DNA of 64,000 nt from Clostridia bacterium (GTDB lineage Bacteria; Bacillota; Clostridia; Oscillospirales; CAG-272). Both the position numbers and the translations under genes were made by a program. The notes beneath the pieces were generated by a model. The model did not search any database. It saw only the letters and a program-made list of their open reading frames with translations, and had not been told where the DNA came from. Shown here one piece after another: positions 41,501 through 49,976 of the stretch. How positions within the stretch are numbered: the first letter of the stretch is position 1; each line of letters begins with the position of its first letter. Where the stretch lies: the NCBI GenBank assembly GCA_017961575.1, contig JAGCXA010000053.1, positions 1 through 64,000 of the forward strand, read 5' to 3'.

Positions 41501-42240
41501 TCCTGACCGAACGCTTTTCCTTCCGCTACGCCTTCCCGTGGCTCCGGACGGTGCCGGGCAAACTCTCGGTCTCGGTCCTCTCTCCCGTCGTGCTCGACGG
41601 AGCCGACGACGGCGCGACGGTTTACACCCCGCGCAAAGCCGAGGAAGACGCCCCGCTTCCGCGCTTCCTTTCGGGCGAAAGCCGCTCCGACGCCCCCGCC
41701 CTGCGCGGGACGGCTACGCACGAGTTTTTGCAATTCTGCGACCTCGCCTCGGTCCGCGAAAACGGCGCGGAGACGGAGTTGAAGCGCCTGATCGAGCGGG
41801 GGTTCTTAACAAAAGAAGCCCTCGATCTCGTGAACCTCGCCGAACTCGACCTGTTCCGCGACTCTTCTCTTGTGGACGAAATGCTTTCCGCGTCTTGGAT
41901 GCGGCGCGAGCTCCGCTTCAATATGATGCTCCCCGCGTCGACCTTCACGACGGACGCCGAACGGGCGGAAAAACTGAAAAACCACCCGATCCTGGTACAG
42001 GGCGTGATGGACTGCGTGTATGAAACCGAGGACGGCAAACTCGTCCTCCTCGACTACAAGACCGACCGGCTTCCGGGCGGCGTCAACGCAAGCGACCGCG
42101 CGGTCGCCGCGTTTACCGACCGACACCGCGACCAGCTCCGGTATTACTCGATCGCCGTCGAACGCATCTTCGGACGGGCGCCCGACCGGGTCCTGCTCTA
42201 TCCGCTCTGTCTCGGGCGACCGATCGCGGTCGCGCTTTGA
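38554..42240 (+). CDS. addA: AddA-type helicase-nuclease subunit
   Basis: This protein of about 1228 residues is the RecB-like subunit that unwinds and resects double-strand breaks. Motif I is AAAGSGKTTTLTERV, motif II FVDEYQDVNPIQ, and VGDVKQSIYSFRRADP (III) and a later VALTRARERLYVTG (VI) are intact. The nuclease motif GVMDCVYETEDGKLVLLDYKTD at the C-terminus is complete. AddA normally acts with AddB, usually encoded upstream; here truB precedes it, so AddB must be elsewhere. AAGGAGG lies 7 nt before ATG 38554. Confidence 0.93.
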   Translation: MDLTKDLAPASGAGRKEWTGAQREAIETRDKTLLVSAAAGSGKTTTLTERVIRSLTDPSAPCDVSRLVIVTFTVAAANDLKSKLSAALSDAIRERPGDRRLPEQLLLLPDADIGTIDSFCRRLVTEFSDRAGLSPSYRVSDPAEEKHLLRSVLNPYIDRLFAGEEPSVATADEFCDFVSHLVESRNQDDLSEIVLTVHEQVENVPEGADKLDVFAGYIEDACNRPPEETVFGSVLLRRLAERCRDAAALAEECLSDLAGEPDSVREELAPPLSRALSAARELSTPGVSYDAARALVFELGKKESSPLNANYRKKFVKEASPDFLNRAKTFLVSLRDDMESTFLPLFSATSEEWQAEARVHAPISALLARLIRRFGELVGEEKRKRNVASFADVERAALRVLVAPDGTKTDIAREVSSRYDAVFVDEYQDVNPIQHAIFEAISNERNRFLVGDVKQSIYSFRRADPSVFIRLKREFPALDEASSSPAATIFLSDNFRCDKPVIDFVNGVFDALFGAAGDSIGYIPADRLGFAKKPASCLPTPVKPVVRMFKKAEPDENGTLPPDDEECAWVADEIVRLTKTGLRPDGSPIKPEDVAILLRVADGKAAAFRTALVRRGIPASVETNENFFDSPEIRLALCLLNAVDNPRRDVPLVGLLRSPLYDFSPDLLVRIRREGSIPDEPFYDALTEFRENHPDFAPVARFLDQLAAFRRAAEGMPVDRLILKLFTETGLFPIGGAANRAGREKLLLFYQYARAFEATSFRGLYRFIAYLNDLETDGQKLSLQPPANAAGVRIMTIHHSKGLEFPVVFVSRALNGKGGRNTLTQDGNVSYNPLFGLTSKVHDETGLARIDTPFRQIADRESAILGREEELRVLYVALTRARERLYVTGLLPGRATVKNKRARYRDALPLSRTEVLGEKTFFDWIVRALGEETPLAEIVFPPSEDEESASPAPAVASVAEETERAVIRDENGRVLSDEEAERILTERFSFRYAFPWLRTVPGKLSVSVLSPVVLDGADDGATVYTPRKAEEDAPLPRFLSGESRSDAPALRGTATHEFLQFCDLASVRENGAETELKRLIERGFLTKEALDLVNLAELDLFRDSSLVDEMLSASWMRRELRFNMMLPASTFTTDAERAEKLKNHPILVQGVMDCVYETEDGKLVLLDYKTDRLPGGVNASDRAVAAFTDRHRDQLRYYSIAVERIFGRAPDRVLLYPLCLGRPIAVAL

Positions 42241-42306
42241 TCCCCTCTCTCCTCTCACTCCCCTGTTCAACCCCGCTCCCCGACGGAGCGCGTCCCCGGC
42301 GAACGG

Positions 42307-42332
42307 CAAGACGGGCAGATCTGCCCGTCTTG
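42307..42332 (+). terminator. Terminator of addA
   Basis: CAAGACGGGCAGA and TCTGCCCGTCTTG form a perfect palindrome followed by CTCTTTTTTT. Confidence 0.85.
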
Positions 42333-42518
42333 CTCTTTTTTTGTCCGCGCCCCGCTTTTGCGGGCGGCGCATCTTTAACGGGGCGCTGTCGCCGCCGCTT
42401 TGAAACGGAGCTCCCCGCACGCAACCGCCGCTTTCCGCCGGCGTTTGGTCGAGTTGCACATATCTGCACTGAAATTTTTGTTTATTGCGCCGTTTTTTAG
42501 CCAATTCGATACTATGTG

Positions 42519-42547
42519 TTGCATTTTGGTGTTCAATCGTGTAGAAT
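42519..42547 (+). promoter_or_regulatory. Promoter of the surface locus
   Basis: TTGCAT and TAGAAT are spaced 17 nt apart, upstream of the lipoprotein gene, in an AT-rich segment. Confidence 0.5.
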
Positions 42548-42632
42548 AGAGACAAGGGAAGAGTGATCCTGACGGCGATGCTCCGCTGCGGATCCGCCCG
42601 TTCACACCGCTACAATAAAAAGGAGAAAAGTT

Positions 42633-43982
42633 ATGAAGAGATTGTCTGTTACCCTCGCGTTTGTCCTGTGTCTCGTCCTTTGCGCTTTCGCGTTCGCGTC
42701 CTGCGGACCGAAGAAACCCGCGAGCACCACGGGCGACGCCACCGCTCCGGCGACCACGGCGGGGGAGACCGCGTGCGAACACGAATGGGGCGAGTTCGTC
42801 ATCGACGAGGATCCGTCCTGCACGAAGGTCGGCTCGAAGTCCAAGTACTGCACCAAGTGCGACGCGCAGGATCCCGCCTCGATCACCGAGATTCCGATGA
42901 TCGCGCACACTCCGGGGGAGGATTACGAGGTCGACACGCCGGCAACCTGCTCCGACGTCGGCTACGAGTCCATTCATTGCACCGTTTGTAAGCAGCCGAT
43001 CGCCGACACCGTTCGTCAAATAGACATCGACGAAAACGCGCACGTCGTTGCCGACGACGGGTGGACGATGGATAAGCTCACGCTTCTGAATCAGACCGGC
43101 AACAAGACCGGGACCTGCACGGCTTGCGGAGCAAGCGTCGTTCGTCCGATCGAGTACGAGGGTCTTTCCGTTTGGAACGCCAACGACAAAACGTCCGGCA
43201 ACAAGGTCGACAAACGTACCTATCAGTCCATCCGCGGCGAGGACCATTTCTACCCCGACGAAACGAACAACGGTCTCGGCAACGATCTTCTGATCGAGTT
43301 CTCGATCCTTTATAACGAGACTTTGGCGTCCCTGTCCGGCGCGACGTTCGACATCACGGTCGGCGACGGCTCCGACTTCGTCAATCTCAAATTGGCGGCG
43401 AACGCCAACGCTCGGTACGGCACCGTCGTCGGCGGGTTCTCCGCCCGCGACAGAAACGACGGCAAGGGTGCGGTTCTGTCCACTCCGACCGCCGCCGAGA
43501 TCGAGGCGGATCCGAACGCGAAATATCCGAGCATCGGCGATTACGGCTGGCACCGCGTCGGCGTCCGCATCCATCAGGAAGCGGCGATCGTCGAGGACGC
43601 CGTGGTCTACGCCTTCACCGGCGAGGTCTACCTTGACGGCGACCTGATCCTCGCGTTCGACCTGTCGAAATGGGCGAAGGACAACAAGGGCGCGCTACTC
43701 TACACCGCGACGATCGAAAACGACGAGTTGGCGTACTCCGACAACGACGCGTCGAACGCCTGGGGCGAGTTCGGCATCTACGGCTTCTACGGTGGAAGCG
43801 ACGTTTATCTCGGCATCGCCGATGCCTCGATGACCTGCGGCAAAGCGTTCGTACAGAACGTGGAGTCGGTCGCGACGCCCGACCCGGCAACCTTTACCTT
43901 CGACGATAAGGACACCCCGGACGACACGACGGACGACGTCACCTGCCCCGCGGCGATCTACTACAAGTTCGTCGAGGAATAA
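42633..43982 (+). CDS. Lipoprotein with CxxC repeats and surface domain
   Basis: This 449-residue protein has a lipoprotein signal with FASCG (Cys at about residue 24), a Thr/Ala linker, two short CxxC repeats (HCTVCKQP and YCTKCDAQ types) and a C-terminal domain of about 210 residues (about 202-410: GEDHFYPDETNNG to DASMTCG). The same domain is present twice in the next gene. The domain looks like a beta-sandwich of the concanavalin/LamG kind, judged from alternating strands and GFSARDRNDG and YGWHRVGVRI blocks. AAAAGGAG precedes the ATG. A cell-surface binding role is inferred. Confidence 0.65.
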   Translation: MKRLSVTLAFVLCLVLCAFAFASCGPKKPASTTGDATAPATTAGETACEHEWGEFVIDEDPSCTKVGSKSKYCTKCDAQDPASITEIPMIAHTPGEDYEVDTPATCSDVGYESIHCTVCKQPIADTVRQIDIDENAHVVADDGWTMDKLTLLNQTGNKTGTCTACGASVVRPIEYEGLSVWNANDKTSGNKVDKRTYQSIRGEDHFYPDETNNGLGNDLLIEFSILYNETLASLSGATFDITVGDGSDFVNLKLAANANARYGTVVGGFSARDRNDGKGAVLSTPTAAEIEADPNAKYPSIGDYGWHRVGVRIHQEAAIVEDAVVYAFTGEVYLDGDLILAFDLSKWAKDNKGALLYTATIENDELAYSDNDASNAWGEFGIYGFYGGSDVYLGIADASMTCGKAFVQNVESVATPDPATFTFDDKDTPDDTTDDVTCPAAIYYKFVEE

Positions 43983-44159
43983 CGTTCCCCACGCCGACCC
44001 GCGGTCGGCTGAATCGTGATCCCCCGGGGCTGCCCGATACGGTTTTCCTCCTACCTTTCCGCGTTCGGCAGCCCCGGAACCCTCTGCAATCATCCGCAAC
44101 GCCTCCCGGTCCGGTTTCGGTCGAGAGGCGCGTCGGTATCTTAAAAGGAGAAAAAGAAA

Positions 44160-46808
44160 ATGAAGAACAGAACCAAAGCGCGGGGCTTGTCGCTCCTCCT
44201 GATCTTCGCGATGCTGGTCGTCGCACTTGCCGTGCTCCTGCCGACCGTCGCGTCGGCTGCCCCTGCCGAGATCGACGATTTCGGGGTCCAGACGCTCACG
44301 GCGCTTGATCTTCCGGGCGACGCCGACACCGATCTGCGCTTCGTCTTTACGGTCGGTTCACTCGCCTACGACGAGGTCGGCTTCGTCTTCTCGAAAACGA
44401 ACGCCGCCCCGACGGTCGGCGGAGACGCCTGCGTCAAGAAAGAAACGACCGTCGTTTACAGTTCGATCATGGCGGGCGGAACGCCGCAGTCTGCGGGCGA
44501 CGGCCGCTACTGGGTCGCGGTCAAACTGACCGAGATCCCGCACGAATACTTTGACGGCGCGCTCTACGTCCGTCCCTACGTCGACGACGGGGATGTCCGG
44601 TACGGCGCCGCGATGAACACGACCGTCTGCGCCGCCGCGGGACACAAGCACGCCCCGCAGCTCTTGCCGGGGCATTGTGACGGATGCGGCCTCGACGGCG
44701 TGAAGAGCGGGGAACCGTATATTCTGAACTCGAACCTCCCGATGGCGGGGCAGTACTGCGCCTACGGAGACCGCTTCATTGATTCGCGCCCGTATAAGAA
44801 CATTTGCGGATCGGAGAAGTACTATCCCGACGAATCGAACGGCTACAACGGAAACGATCTTCTGATCGAGTTCTCCATTCTCTATAACGAGAGTTTGGAA
44901 AACCTGACGGGCGGAACCTTTGATATTACGGTCGGCGACGTTTCCGATTTTGTCAATTTGAAATTGGAAGCGAGTGCCAACGCGCGTTACGGTTCTGTCG
45001 TTGGCGGATTCTCTGCGCGTGACAGAGGCGACGGGAAGGGCGCGGTCCTGTCCACCCCGACCCCTGCCGAGATCGCGGCGGATCCGGACGCGAAATATCC
45101 GAGCATCGGCGCCTACGGTTGGCACCGCGTCGGCGTTCGCATCCACGAAGAGGCGGACATCGTTAACGCCGCCGTCGCCTACACTTATGAAGGCGAGGTA
45201 TATCTGGACGGCGAGTTGATTCTTGCGTTCGACCTGTCCAAATGGGCAAAGGCAACGCCGGCAATTCTGCTCTACACCGCGACAATCGAGAACGACGAAC
45301 TCGTCTATGCCGCCAATACTTCGAACAACAGCAAGGGTTCGATCTCCGTCGATGGTTTTTACAACGTTTCGGACACCTATCTCGGAATTGCCGACGTGTT
45401 TATGACCTGCGGCACCGATTTCGTCCAGCAGGTTGTTCCGGTTGCCGATCCCGCCGCCGCGACGATTGAGGTCGAGGAGTCGGTCGAACTTTCCGCAAAG
45501 ATGTGGTACACCGCGCCGCACGCGCACGTCCCGGCTGCGGAGTACACGGTCGACCTCGCGCCGACCTGCACGACCCCCGGTTCCAAGTCCTATCATTGCA
45601 CGATCTGCGGCGCGATCATCAACGAGACGATCACCGCGGTCGAACCGACGGGCGACGCCCACACCCCTGCGGCGGAATACACAATCGACACGCCGGCAAC
45701 CTGCACCGCTCCCGGTTCGCGCTCCAAGCACTGCACGTTGTGCGGCGCGATCATTCCCGAAACGGTGGAACCGATCGCCATGATTGCCCACACCCCTGCC
45801 GACGACTACACGCTCGACGCGGTGCCGACCTGCGTAGCGGTCGGATCCGAGTCCAAGCATTGCACCGTTTGCGGCGCTCCCGTCGCCGAAACGGCGCGTG
45901 ACGTTGCCATCGATCCCGACGCGCATAACGTCGCCTCTTGGACGACCACCGTCCAGCCGACGCTGCTCGCCGACGGCACGAAAACCGGCGAATGCACGCT
46001 CTGCCACAACCCGGTCGTCGAGGCGGTGGCGTACGGCGGACCGAGCATCTACTACTCTAAAAACAAATCATCTGGAAACCAGCTCGACAAACGGCTTTAT
46101 TCGGCGATCCGCGGCGAGGATCATTTTTACAACGGCAACGATCTTCTGATCGAGTTCTCAATTCTGTATAACGAGAGTTTGGAGAACCTGACAGGCGGGA
46201 CCTTCGATATTACCGTCGGGGACGGCAGCGATTTCGTCAATTTGAAATTGGAAGCGAGCGCAAACGCGCGTTACGGTTCTGTCGTCGGCGGTTTTTCCGC
46301 GCGCGACCGGAACGACGGGCTTGGTGCGATCCATTCCACCCCGACCCCTGCCGAGATCGCGGCGGATCCGACGGCAAAGTATCCGAGCATCGGCGCATAC
46401 GGCTGGCATCGCGTCGGTATTCGTATCCACGAAGAGGCGGATATCGTTAACGACGCCGTCGCCTACACGTTCCAAAGCGAGGTATATCTGGATGGCGAGT
46501 TGATTCTTGCGTTTGATCTGTCGGATTGGGCACAGGCAAATCAAGGCGTTCTGCTCTACACCGCGACGATCGAGAACGATGAACTCGTCTATTCCGACAA
46601 TGACGCGGCGAATGCTTGGGGCGAGATCGGGATCTACTCTTTCTACACCAAAAAGAAGGATATCTATCTTGTTCTTGCCGACGTGTATATGACCTGCGGT
46701 ACCGATTTCGTCCAGGATGTCGAGGCGGTCGCCGCGCCTGTCGCTGCGTCGATCGAACTCGGCGGCAACAACTATCCGGCGGCGATCTACTACCGGTTCG
46801 CCGACTGA
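44160..46808 (+). CDS. Large secreted repeat protein
   Basis: This 882-residue protein has a signal peptide (about 1-33, LLLIFAMLVVALAVLLPTVASAA), an N-terminal domain (34-170) shared with the lyase, then two copies of the lipoprotein domain at about 217-424 and 651-853, separated by a tandem run of CxxC repeats (about 454-640: PTCTTPGSKSYHCTICGAII and variants). The DNA of the two domain copies is nearly identical in long stretches, so duplication is recent. It has no catalytic motif I recognise and may be a polysaccharide-binding or scaffold protein. AAAAGGAG precedes the ATG. It follows the lipoprotein gene by 177 bp. Confidence 0.7.
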   Translation: MKNRTKARGLSLLLIFAMLVVALAVLLPTVASAAPAEIDDFGVQTLTALDLPGDADTDLRFVFTVGSLAYDEVGFVFSKTNAAPTVGGDACVKKETTVVYSSIMAGGTPQSAGDGRYWVAVKLTEIPHEYFDGALYVRPYVDDGDVRYGAAMNTTVCAAAGHKHAPQLLPGHCDGCGLDGVKSGEPYILNSNLPMAGQYCAYGDRFIDSRPYKNICGSEKYYPDESNGYNGNDLLIEFSILYNESLENLTGGTFDITVGDVSDFVNLKLEASANARYGSVVGGFSARDRGDGKGAVLSTPTPAEIAADPDAKYPSIGAYGWHRVGVRIHEEADIVNAAVAYTYEGEVYLDGELILAFDLSKWAKATPAILLYTATIENDELVYAANTSNNSKGSISVDGFYNVSDTYLGIADVFMTCGTDFVQQVVPVADPAAATIEVEESVELSAKMWYTAPHAHVPAAEYTVDLAPTCTTPGSKSYHCTICGAIINETITAVEPTGDAHTPAAEYTIDTPATCTAPGSRSKHCTLCGAIIPETVEPIAMIAHTPADDYTLDAVPTCVAVGSESKHCTVCGAPVAETARDVAIDPDAHNVASWTTTVQPTLLADGTKTGECTLCHNPVVEAVAYGGPSIYYSKNKSSGNQLDKRLYSAIRGEDHFYNGNDLLIEFSILYNESLENLTGGTFDITVGDGSDFVNLKLEASANARYGSVVGGFSARDRNDGLGAIHSTPTPAEIAADPTAKYPSIGAYGWHRVGIRIHEEADIVNDAVAYTFQSEVYLDGELILAFDLSDWAQANQGVLLYTATIENDELVYSDNDAANAWGEIGIYSFYTKKKDIYLVLADVYMTCGTDFVQDVEAVAAPVAASIELGGNNYPAAIYYRFAD
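44811..45430 (+). repeat. Surface domain repeat, copy 2 (DNA-level)
   Basis: This section encodes a domain also present at about 43237-43860 and 46113-46716. The nucleotide match between copies 2 and 3 is high across GATCTTCTGATCGAGTTCTC, TATAACGAGAGTTTGGA and CCGACCCCTGCCGAGATC. Confidence 0.75.
46113..46716 (+). repeat. Surface domain repeat, copy 3 (DNA-level)
   Basis: This is the most recent duplicate of copy 2 and starts directly in GGCGAGGATCATTTTTAC. Copy 1 in the lipoprotein gene is more diverged at third codon positions. Confidence 0.75.
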
Positions 46809-46825
46809 TTGAAAGGAGTTCCCAA

Positions 46826-46954
46826 ATGAACGAAAAGAAGGTTTACGAACCCGCCGAGATCAAGGTCACGCCGCTCGGTCGGGATCTGCTCATCACCTCG
46901 GGCGGCTCGCTCGGGGAGAACGATTGGGACGAGTTCAGCTTCGGCGATCTCTGA
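46826..46954 (+). CDS. 42-residue peptide with C-terminal WxEfxFGxL motif
   Basis: The peptide opens MNEKKVYEPAEIKVTPLG and ends ITSGGSLGENDWDEFSFGDL. A strong GAAAGGAG lies 6 nt before the ATG, and its own terminator follows at 47005, so it is a real, separately ended gene. There is no signal peptide or cysteine. Peptides with a YEKPxI/VITSG-like pattern are common in gut Bacillota, but the function is unknown. The lyase encoded next ends with a matching LGDGGWSELGFGEL. A leader or recognition peptide for processing, or a tag shared with the lyase, is a hypothesis. Confidence 0.6.
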   Translation: MNEKKVYEPAEIKVTPLGRDLLITSGGSLGENDWDEFSFGDL

Positions 46955-47004
46955 TCCCCTGCGTCTCCCCCCACGCGGGGGAGGCGCGCGTAAAACCGCC
47001 GCGG

Positions 47005-47030
47005 AAACGCCGGGCGTCCGCCCGGCGTTT
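47005..47030 (+). terminator. Terminator after the 42-residue peptide
   Basis: AAACGCCGGGCG, TCCGC-type loop and CGGCGTTT form a strong stem followed by CTCTTGT. It separates the peptide message from the lyase gene; some read-through is likely as no new promoter is obvious. Confidence 0.75.
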
Positions 47031-47053
47031 CTCTTGTAATAAAGGAGACGATT

Positions 47054-49867
47054 ATGCAGAACGCTGTCGTAAAACGGAGAGCGGCGCTGACCCTCGGGGT
47101 TTTCGCCGCGGTCCTCTCGCTTTTCTTCGTCCTGTTTTTCTTTCTGCGCGGCTCCGCCGAGCCCGCCCCCGCCGAGATCGAGGATTTCGGCTATCAGACC
47201 GTCGCGGGGGATTCGCTCGGTTCGGAGAGCACCTCTCTGCGCTTCCTCTTCACGGTCGGCACCCTCGATTATACCCGCGTCGGCTTCGTCTTCTCGAAGA
47301 CGAATATCGACCCGACGGTCGGGGGCGACGGCTGTCATATCCATCAGACGACGACGGTACATACCGACGTTTACGCCAACGGGAACAAGATCACGGCGGA
47401 CGACGGGCGCTATTGGGTCGCGGTCAAGGTGACCGGCGTCCCGCAGGCGTCGTTCGACGCGCCGATCTACGTCCGTCCGTTCGTCGAGGACGGCGCTGGC
47501 GTCCGCTACGGCGACCCGCACGCCATCTCGGCGGAGGGCGGGTTCTCGATCCCGACGCTGCAAACGCAGATCGCCTCGTTCACGAACTCGAATTTCGGGG
47601 GCGGGAGCGTTACGGCGAACCTCGGGAACGGGACAGGTTACAACGCCCTCGCGAAGAACCCGACGAGGGGACAGCATCCGCGCGTCCTCTTTACCGAAAC
47701 CGACCTGCCGGGGATCCGGACGGCGTTCAAAAACGCCCCGCCCCAACAATCCCAGAGTTACGACTCGGTTTCGACCAAATACGCGGCGGTCATCGCAAAC
47801 CCGACCGACGGGAACCTGTCCGGCGGGTTTGATCCCGGCGTGCTGAACGACATCCAACTGCTGGCGCTCGACTACCGGATGACGGGCAACCCCTATTCGG
47901 GGTATCTCGCGGTCTACGCGATCAAAAACGCCCTCAAAACGACGGGAAACTGGAAGTCGCAGGACGACTATACCCGGATGTACGGGATGGTGATGTACGA
48001 CGCCGCCTGCGTCTACGACTGGTGCTACGACCTGTTGACGTCATCCGATAAACAGCAGATCGTCCTCGGCGTACAGAACAAGTGCTGTTCAAACGGTCGG
48101 ATGGAGATCGGCTTCCCGCCGTCGGACGAGAACGCCGTCACGGGGCACGGCGCGGAATTGCAGCTTCTGCGCGATTACCTCTCCTTCGCCATCGCGATCT
48201 ACGACGAGTATCCCGGCTGGTGGAACTATATCGCCGACCGCTTTTACGACGAGTACGTCCCGGTCAGAAACGAGTTCTACGAGGCGGGAATGTACCCGCA
48301 GGGAACCTCGCTCTACGTCCGGCTCCGCTTCGCCTCCGATCTGTATTCCGCGTGGCTCGTCAAGACGGCGACCGGGGTTTTCCCCTACGCGAGCGAGGCG
48401 AATATGAAGCAGGTGATGCGCACCGTCTACTCCTACGAGCTGACCGTTTCGGGGCATAAGGGCTTCGCCTCGGGCGACGATCACACCGACGACTGGGATT
48501 TCATCGACTACGGGCGCAACGCGCTCCTTTCGTCCTACCTCTTCGACGACGCCACGATGCGCGCGCTGCTCGCGCGGCACTATTGGAGCTATTCCTACTT
48601 CTACGACTCCTATTATTCCTTCGTCGCGAGCGTCCCCGAATACCTGATCTGCTCCTCAACGAATATCACCCCCGCCGCCGACCGGCACGAGGGGATGCCC
48701 TTGATCCTCTATAACGGCGGCTGGCTCGGGCAGATCATCGCGCGGAACAGTTGGAGCACCTCCGACGCGACGGCGATTCTGATGAAGATCGGGTGCCGCA
48801 CGTCGGGCAACCACGACCACGCCGACGCGGGACAGTTCCAGATCTGGTATAAGGACGTGATGCTGGCGGGCGACACCGGTTCCTACGACGATTACGGCGA
48901 CAGCCACCACCTGCGGTATCATCAGGCGACGGTCGCGCACAACAGCATCCTGATCGACGGAGCAGGGCAGAAACAGCCCGGCGAGCCGGGCGGTTACGCG
49001 AACTGGCGGAGCGACGCCTACAAGACCGGGGAAGTGACCGGCGTTTCCTACGGATATAACGGATCGACCCCGACCTATGCCTATATCGCCGGGAACCTTC
49101 AACCCGCGTACAGTACGAAAGCCGATACCGTCAACCGTCGGATGCTGACCGTGTTCGACACCGACGACGAGAACGCGCCGGCGTTCTTCTTCGTGTTCGA
49201 TCGGATCAAGGCGAAGAGCGGCAGTTACAAAAAGACCTTCCTGCTCCACGTTCCGACCGAACCGACGATTGAGGGCAACCGCGTCTCGGTCGTCTCGGGA
49301 GAGAGAAAACTCGTCCTGCAAAGCGTGCTCGGCGGCGACAGCATCACGAAGATCGGCGGAACGGGACACAATTACGAAGTGAACGGCGTGCAGTATAACG
49401 CCGGAGACGACGGCTACTGGGGGCGCGTCGAGATCAGCCCGAACACCGGGAATCTGACGAACAACCTCCTGAACGTGATGTACGTCTGCGACGGCGACAG
49501 CGACCCGAACCTCGCGGCGACGAGATTCTATTCTTCTGAGGTCGAGGGCGCCGTGATCGGCAATACCGCCGCGGTTTTCGTGAAGTCGTCGGAACGGCAG
49601 ACGGCGAGTTTCACCTTCACCGCTCCGGGCGAGGGAACGCTGAACTACTACGTTTCGGGCGTCGGCGAAGGGGACTGGAAGGTCCTGGTCGGCGGCAATA
49701 TCGTCGGAAGCGCGCACGCGACGTCCGACGGCGGGTTCGTTTCGTTCGCGGCGCCCGCGGGCGCCGTCACGCTGATCCCTTATAACGGCGCCGGTCTTAC
49801 CGCGGAAACACTTCTCGGCGACGGGGGTTGGAGCGAACTCGGCTTCGGCGAACTGCCGAACCCCTGA
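47054..49867 (+). CDS. Heparinase II/III-type polysaccharide lyase
   Basis: This 937-residue protein has a signal anchor (about 9-32), the N-terminal domain shared with the 882-residue protein (about 38-165), an alpha/alpha-toroid (about 205-540) and a beta-sandwich region with the heparinase II/III signature TSGNHDHADAGQFQIWYKD, then HHLRYHQATVAHNSILIDG. These enzymes cut acidic glycosaminoglycan-like chains by beta-elimination. The best guess of family is PL12/PL21-like, but substrate cannot be stated. The C-terminal end LGDGGWSELGFGELPNP matches the peptide before it. AAAGGAG precedes the ATG. Confidence 0.85.
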   Translation: MQNAVVKRRAALTLGVFAAVLSLFFVLFFFLRGSAEPAPAEIEDFGYQTVAGDSLGSESTSLRFLFTVGTLDYTRVGFVFSKTNIDPTVGGDGCHIHQTTTVHTDVYANGNKITADDGRYWVAVKVTGVPQASFDAPIYVRPFVEDGAGVRYGDPHAISAEGGFSIPTLQTQIASFTNSNFGGGSVTANLGNGTGYNALAKNPTRGQHPRVLFTETDLPGIRTAFKNAPPQQSQSYDSVSTKYAAVIANPTDGNLSGGFDPGVLNDIQLLALDYRMTGNPYSGYLAVYAIKNALKTTGNWKSQDDYTRMYGMVMYDAACVYDWCYDLLTSSDKQQIVLGVQNKCCSNGRMEIGFPPSDENAVTGHGAELQLLRDYLSFAIAIYDEYPGWWNYIADRFYDEYVPVRNEFYEAGMYPQGTSLYVRLRFASDLYSAWLVKTATGVFPYASEANMKQVMRTVYSYELTVSGHKGFASGDDHTDDWDFIDYGRNALLSSYLFDDATMRALLARHYWSYSYFYDSYYSFVASVPEYLICSSTNITPAADRHEGMPLILYNGGWLGQIIARNSWSTSDATAILMKIGCRTSGNHDHADAGQFQIWYKDVMLAGDTGSYDDYGDSHHLRYHQATVAHNSILIDGAGQKQPGEPGGYANWRSDAYKTGEVTGVSYGYNGSTPTYAYIAGNLQPAYSTKADTVNRRMLTVFDTDDENAPAFFFVFDRIKAKSGSYKKTFLLHVPTEPTIEGNRVSVVSGERKLVLQSVLGGDSITKIGGTGHNYEVNGVQYNAGDDGYWGRVEISPNTGNLTNNLLNVMYVCDGDSDPNLAATRFYSSEVEGAVIGNTAAVFVKSSERQTASFTFTAPGEGTLNYYVSGVGEGDWKVLVGGNIVGSAHATSDGGFVSFAAPAGAVTLIPYNGAGLTAETLLGDGGWSELGFGELPNP

Positions 49868-49909
49868 CCCTTTCCCGGAACGACAAAAAGACAAAAAACG
49901 ACCGGGGGC

Positions 49910-49938
49910 TTGTCAAAACCTGTCTGATATTGTATAAT
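49910..49938 (+). promoter_or_regulatory. Promoter of the glycosidase gene
   Basis: TTGTCA and TATAAT are spaced 17 nt apart, about 40 nt before the start, so the glycosidase can be expressed separately from the lyase. Confidence 0.75.
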
Positions 49939-49976
49939 GATTCCGGTAATGCGAAAAGGAAGTTGGGAAAAACGAC

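Larger units (their letters stand above)
42241..42632 (+). other. Intergenic region with addA terminator and lipoprotein promoter
   Basis: This 392 bp gap holds the terminator at 42307-42332 followed by a CTCTTTTTTT tract and, at its right end, the promoter at 42519-42547. The AT-rich stretch 42460-42550 contrasts with the GC-rich flanks. I see no gene in it. Confidence 0.5.

Noticed and set aside
46826-46954. Bacteriocin/RiPP precursor
   Set aside because: There is no Cys or double-glycine leader, modification enzyme or exporter nearby. The tail motif shared with the lyase makes this less likely, though it is not fully excluded.
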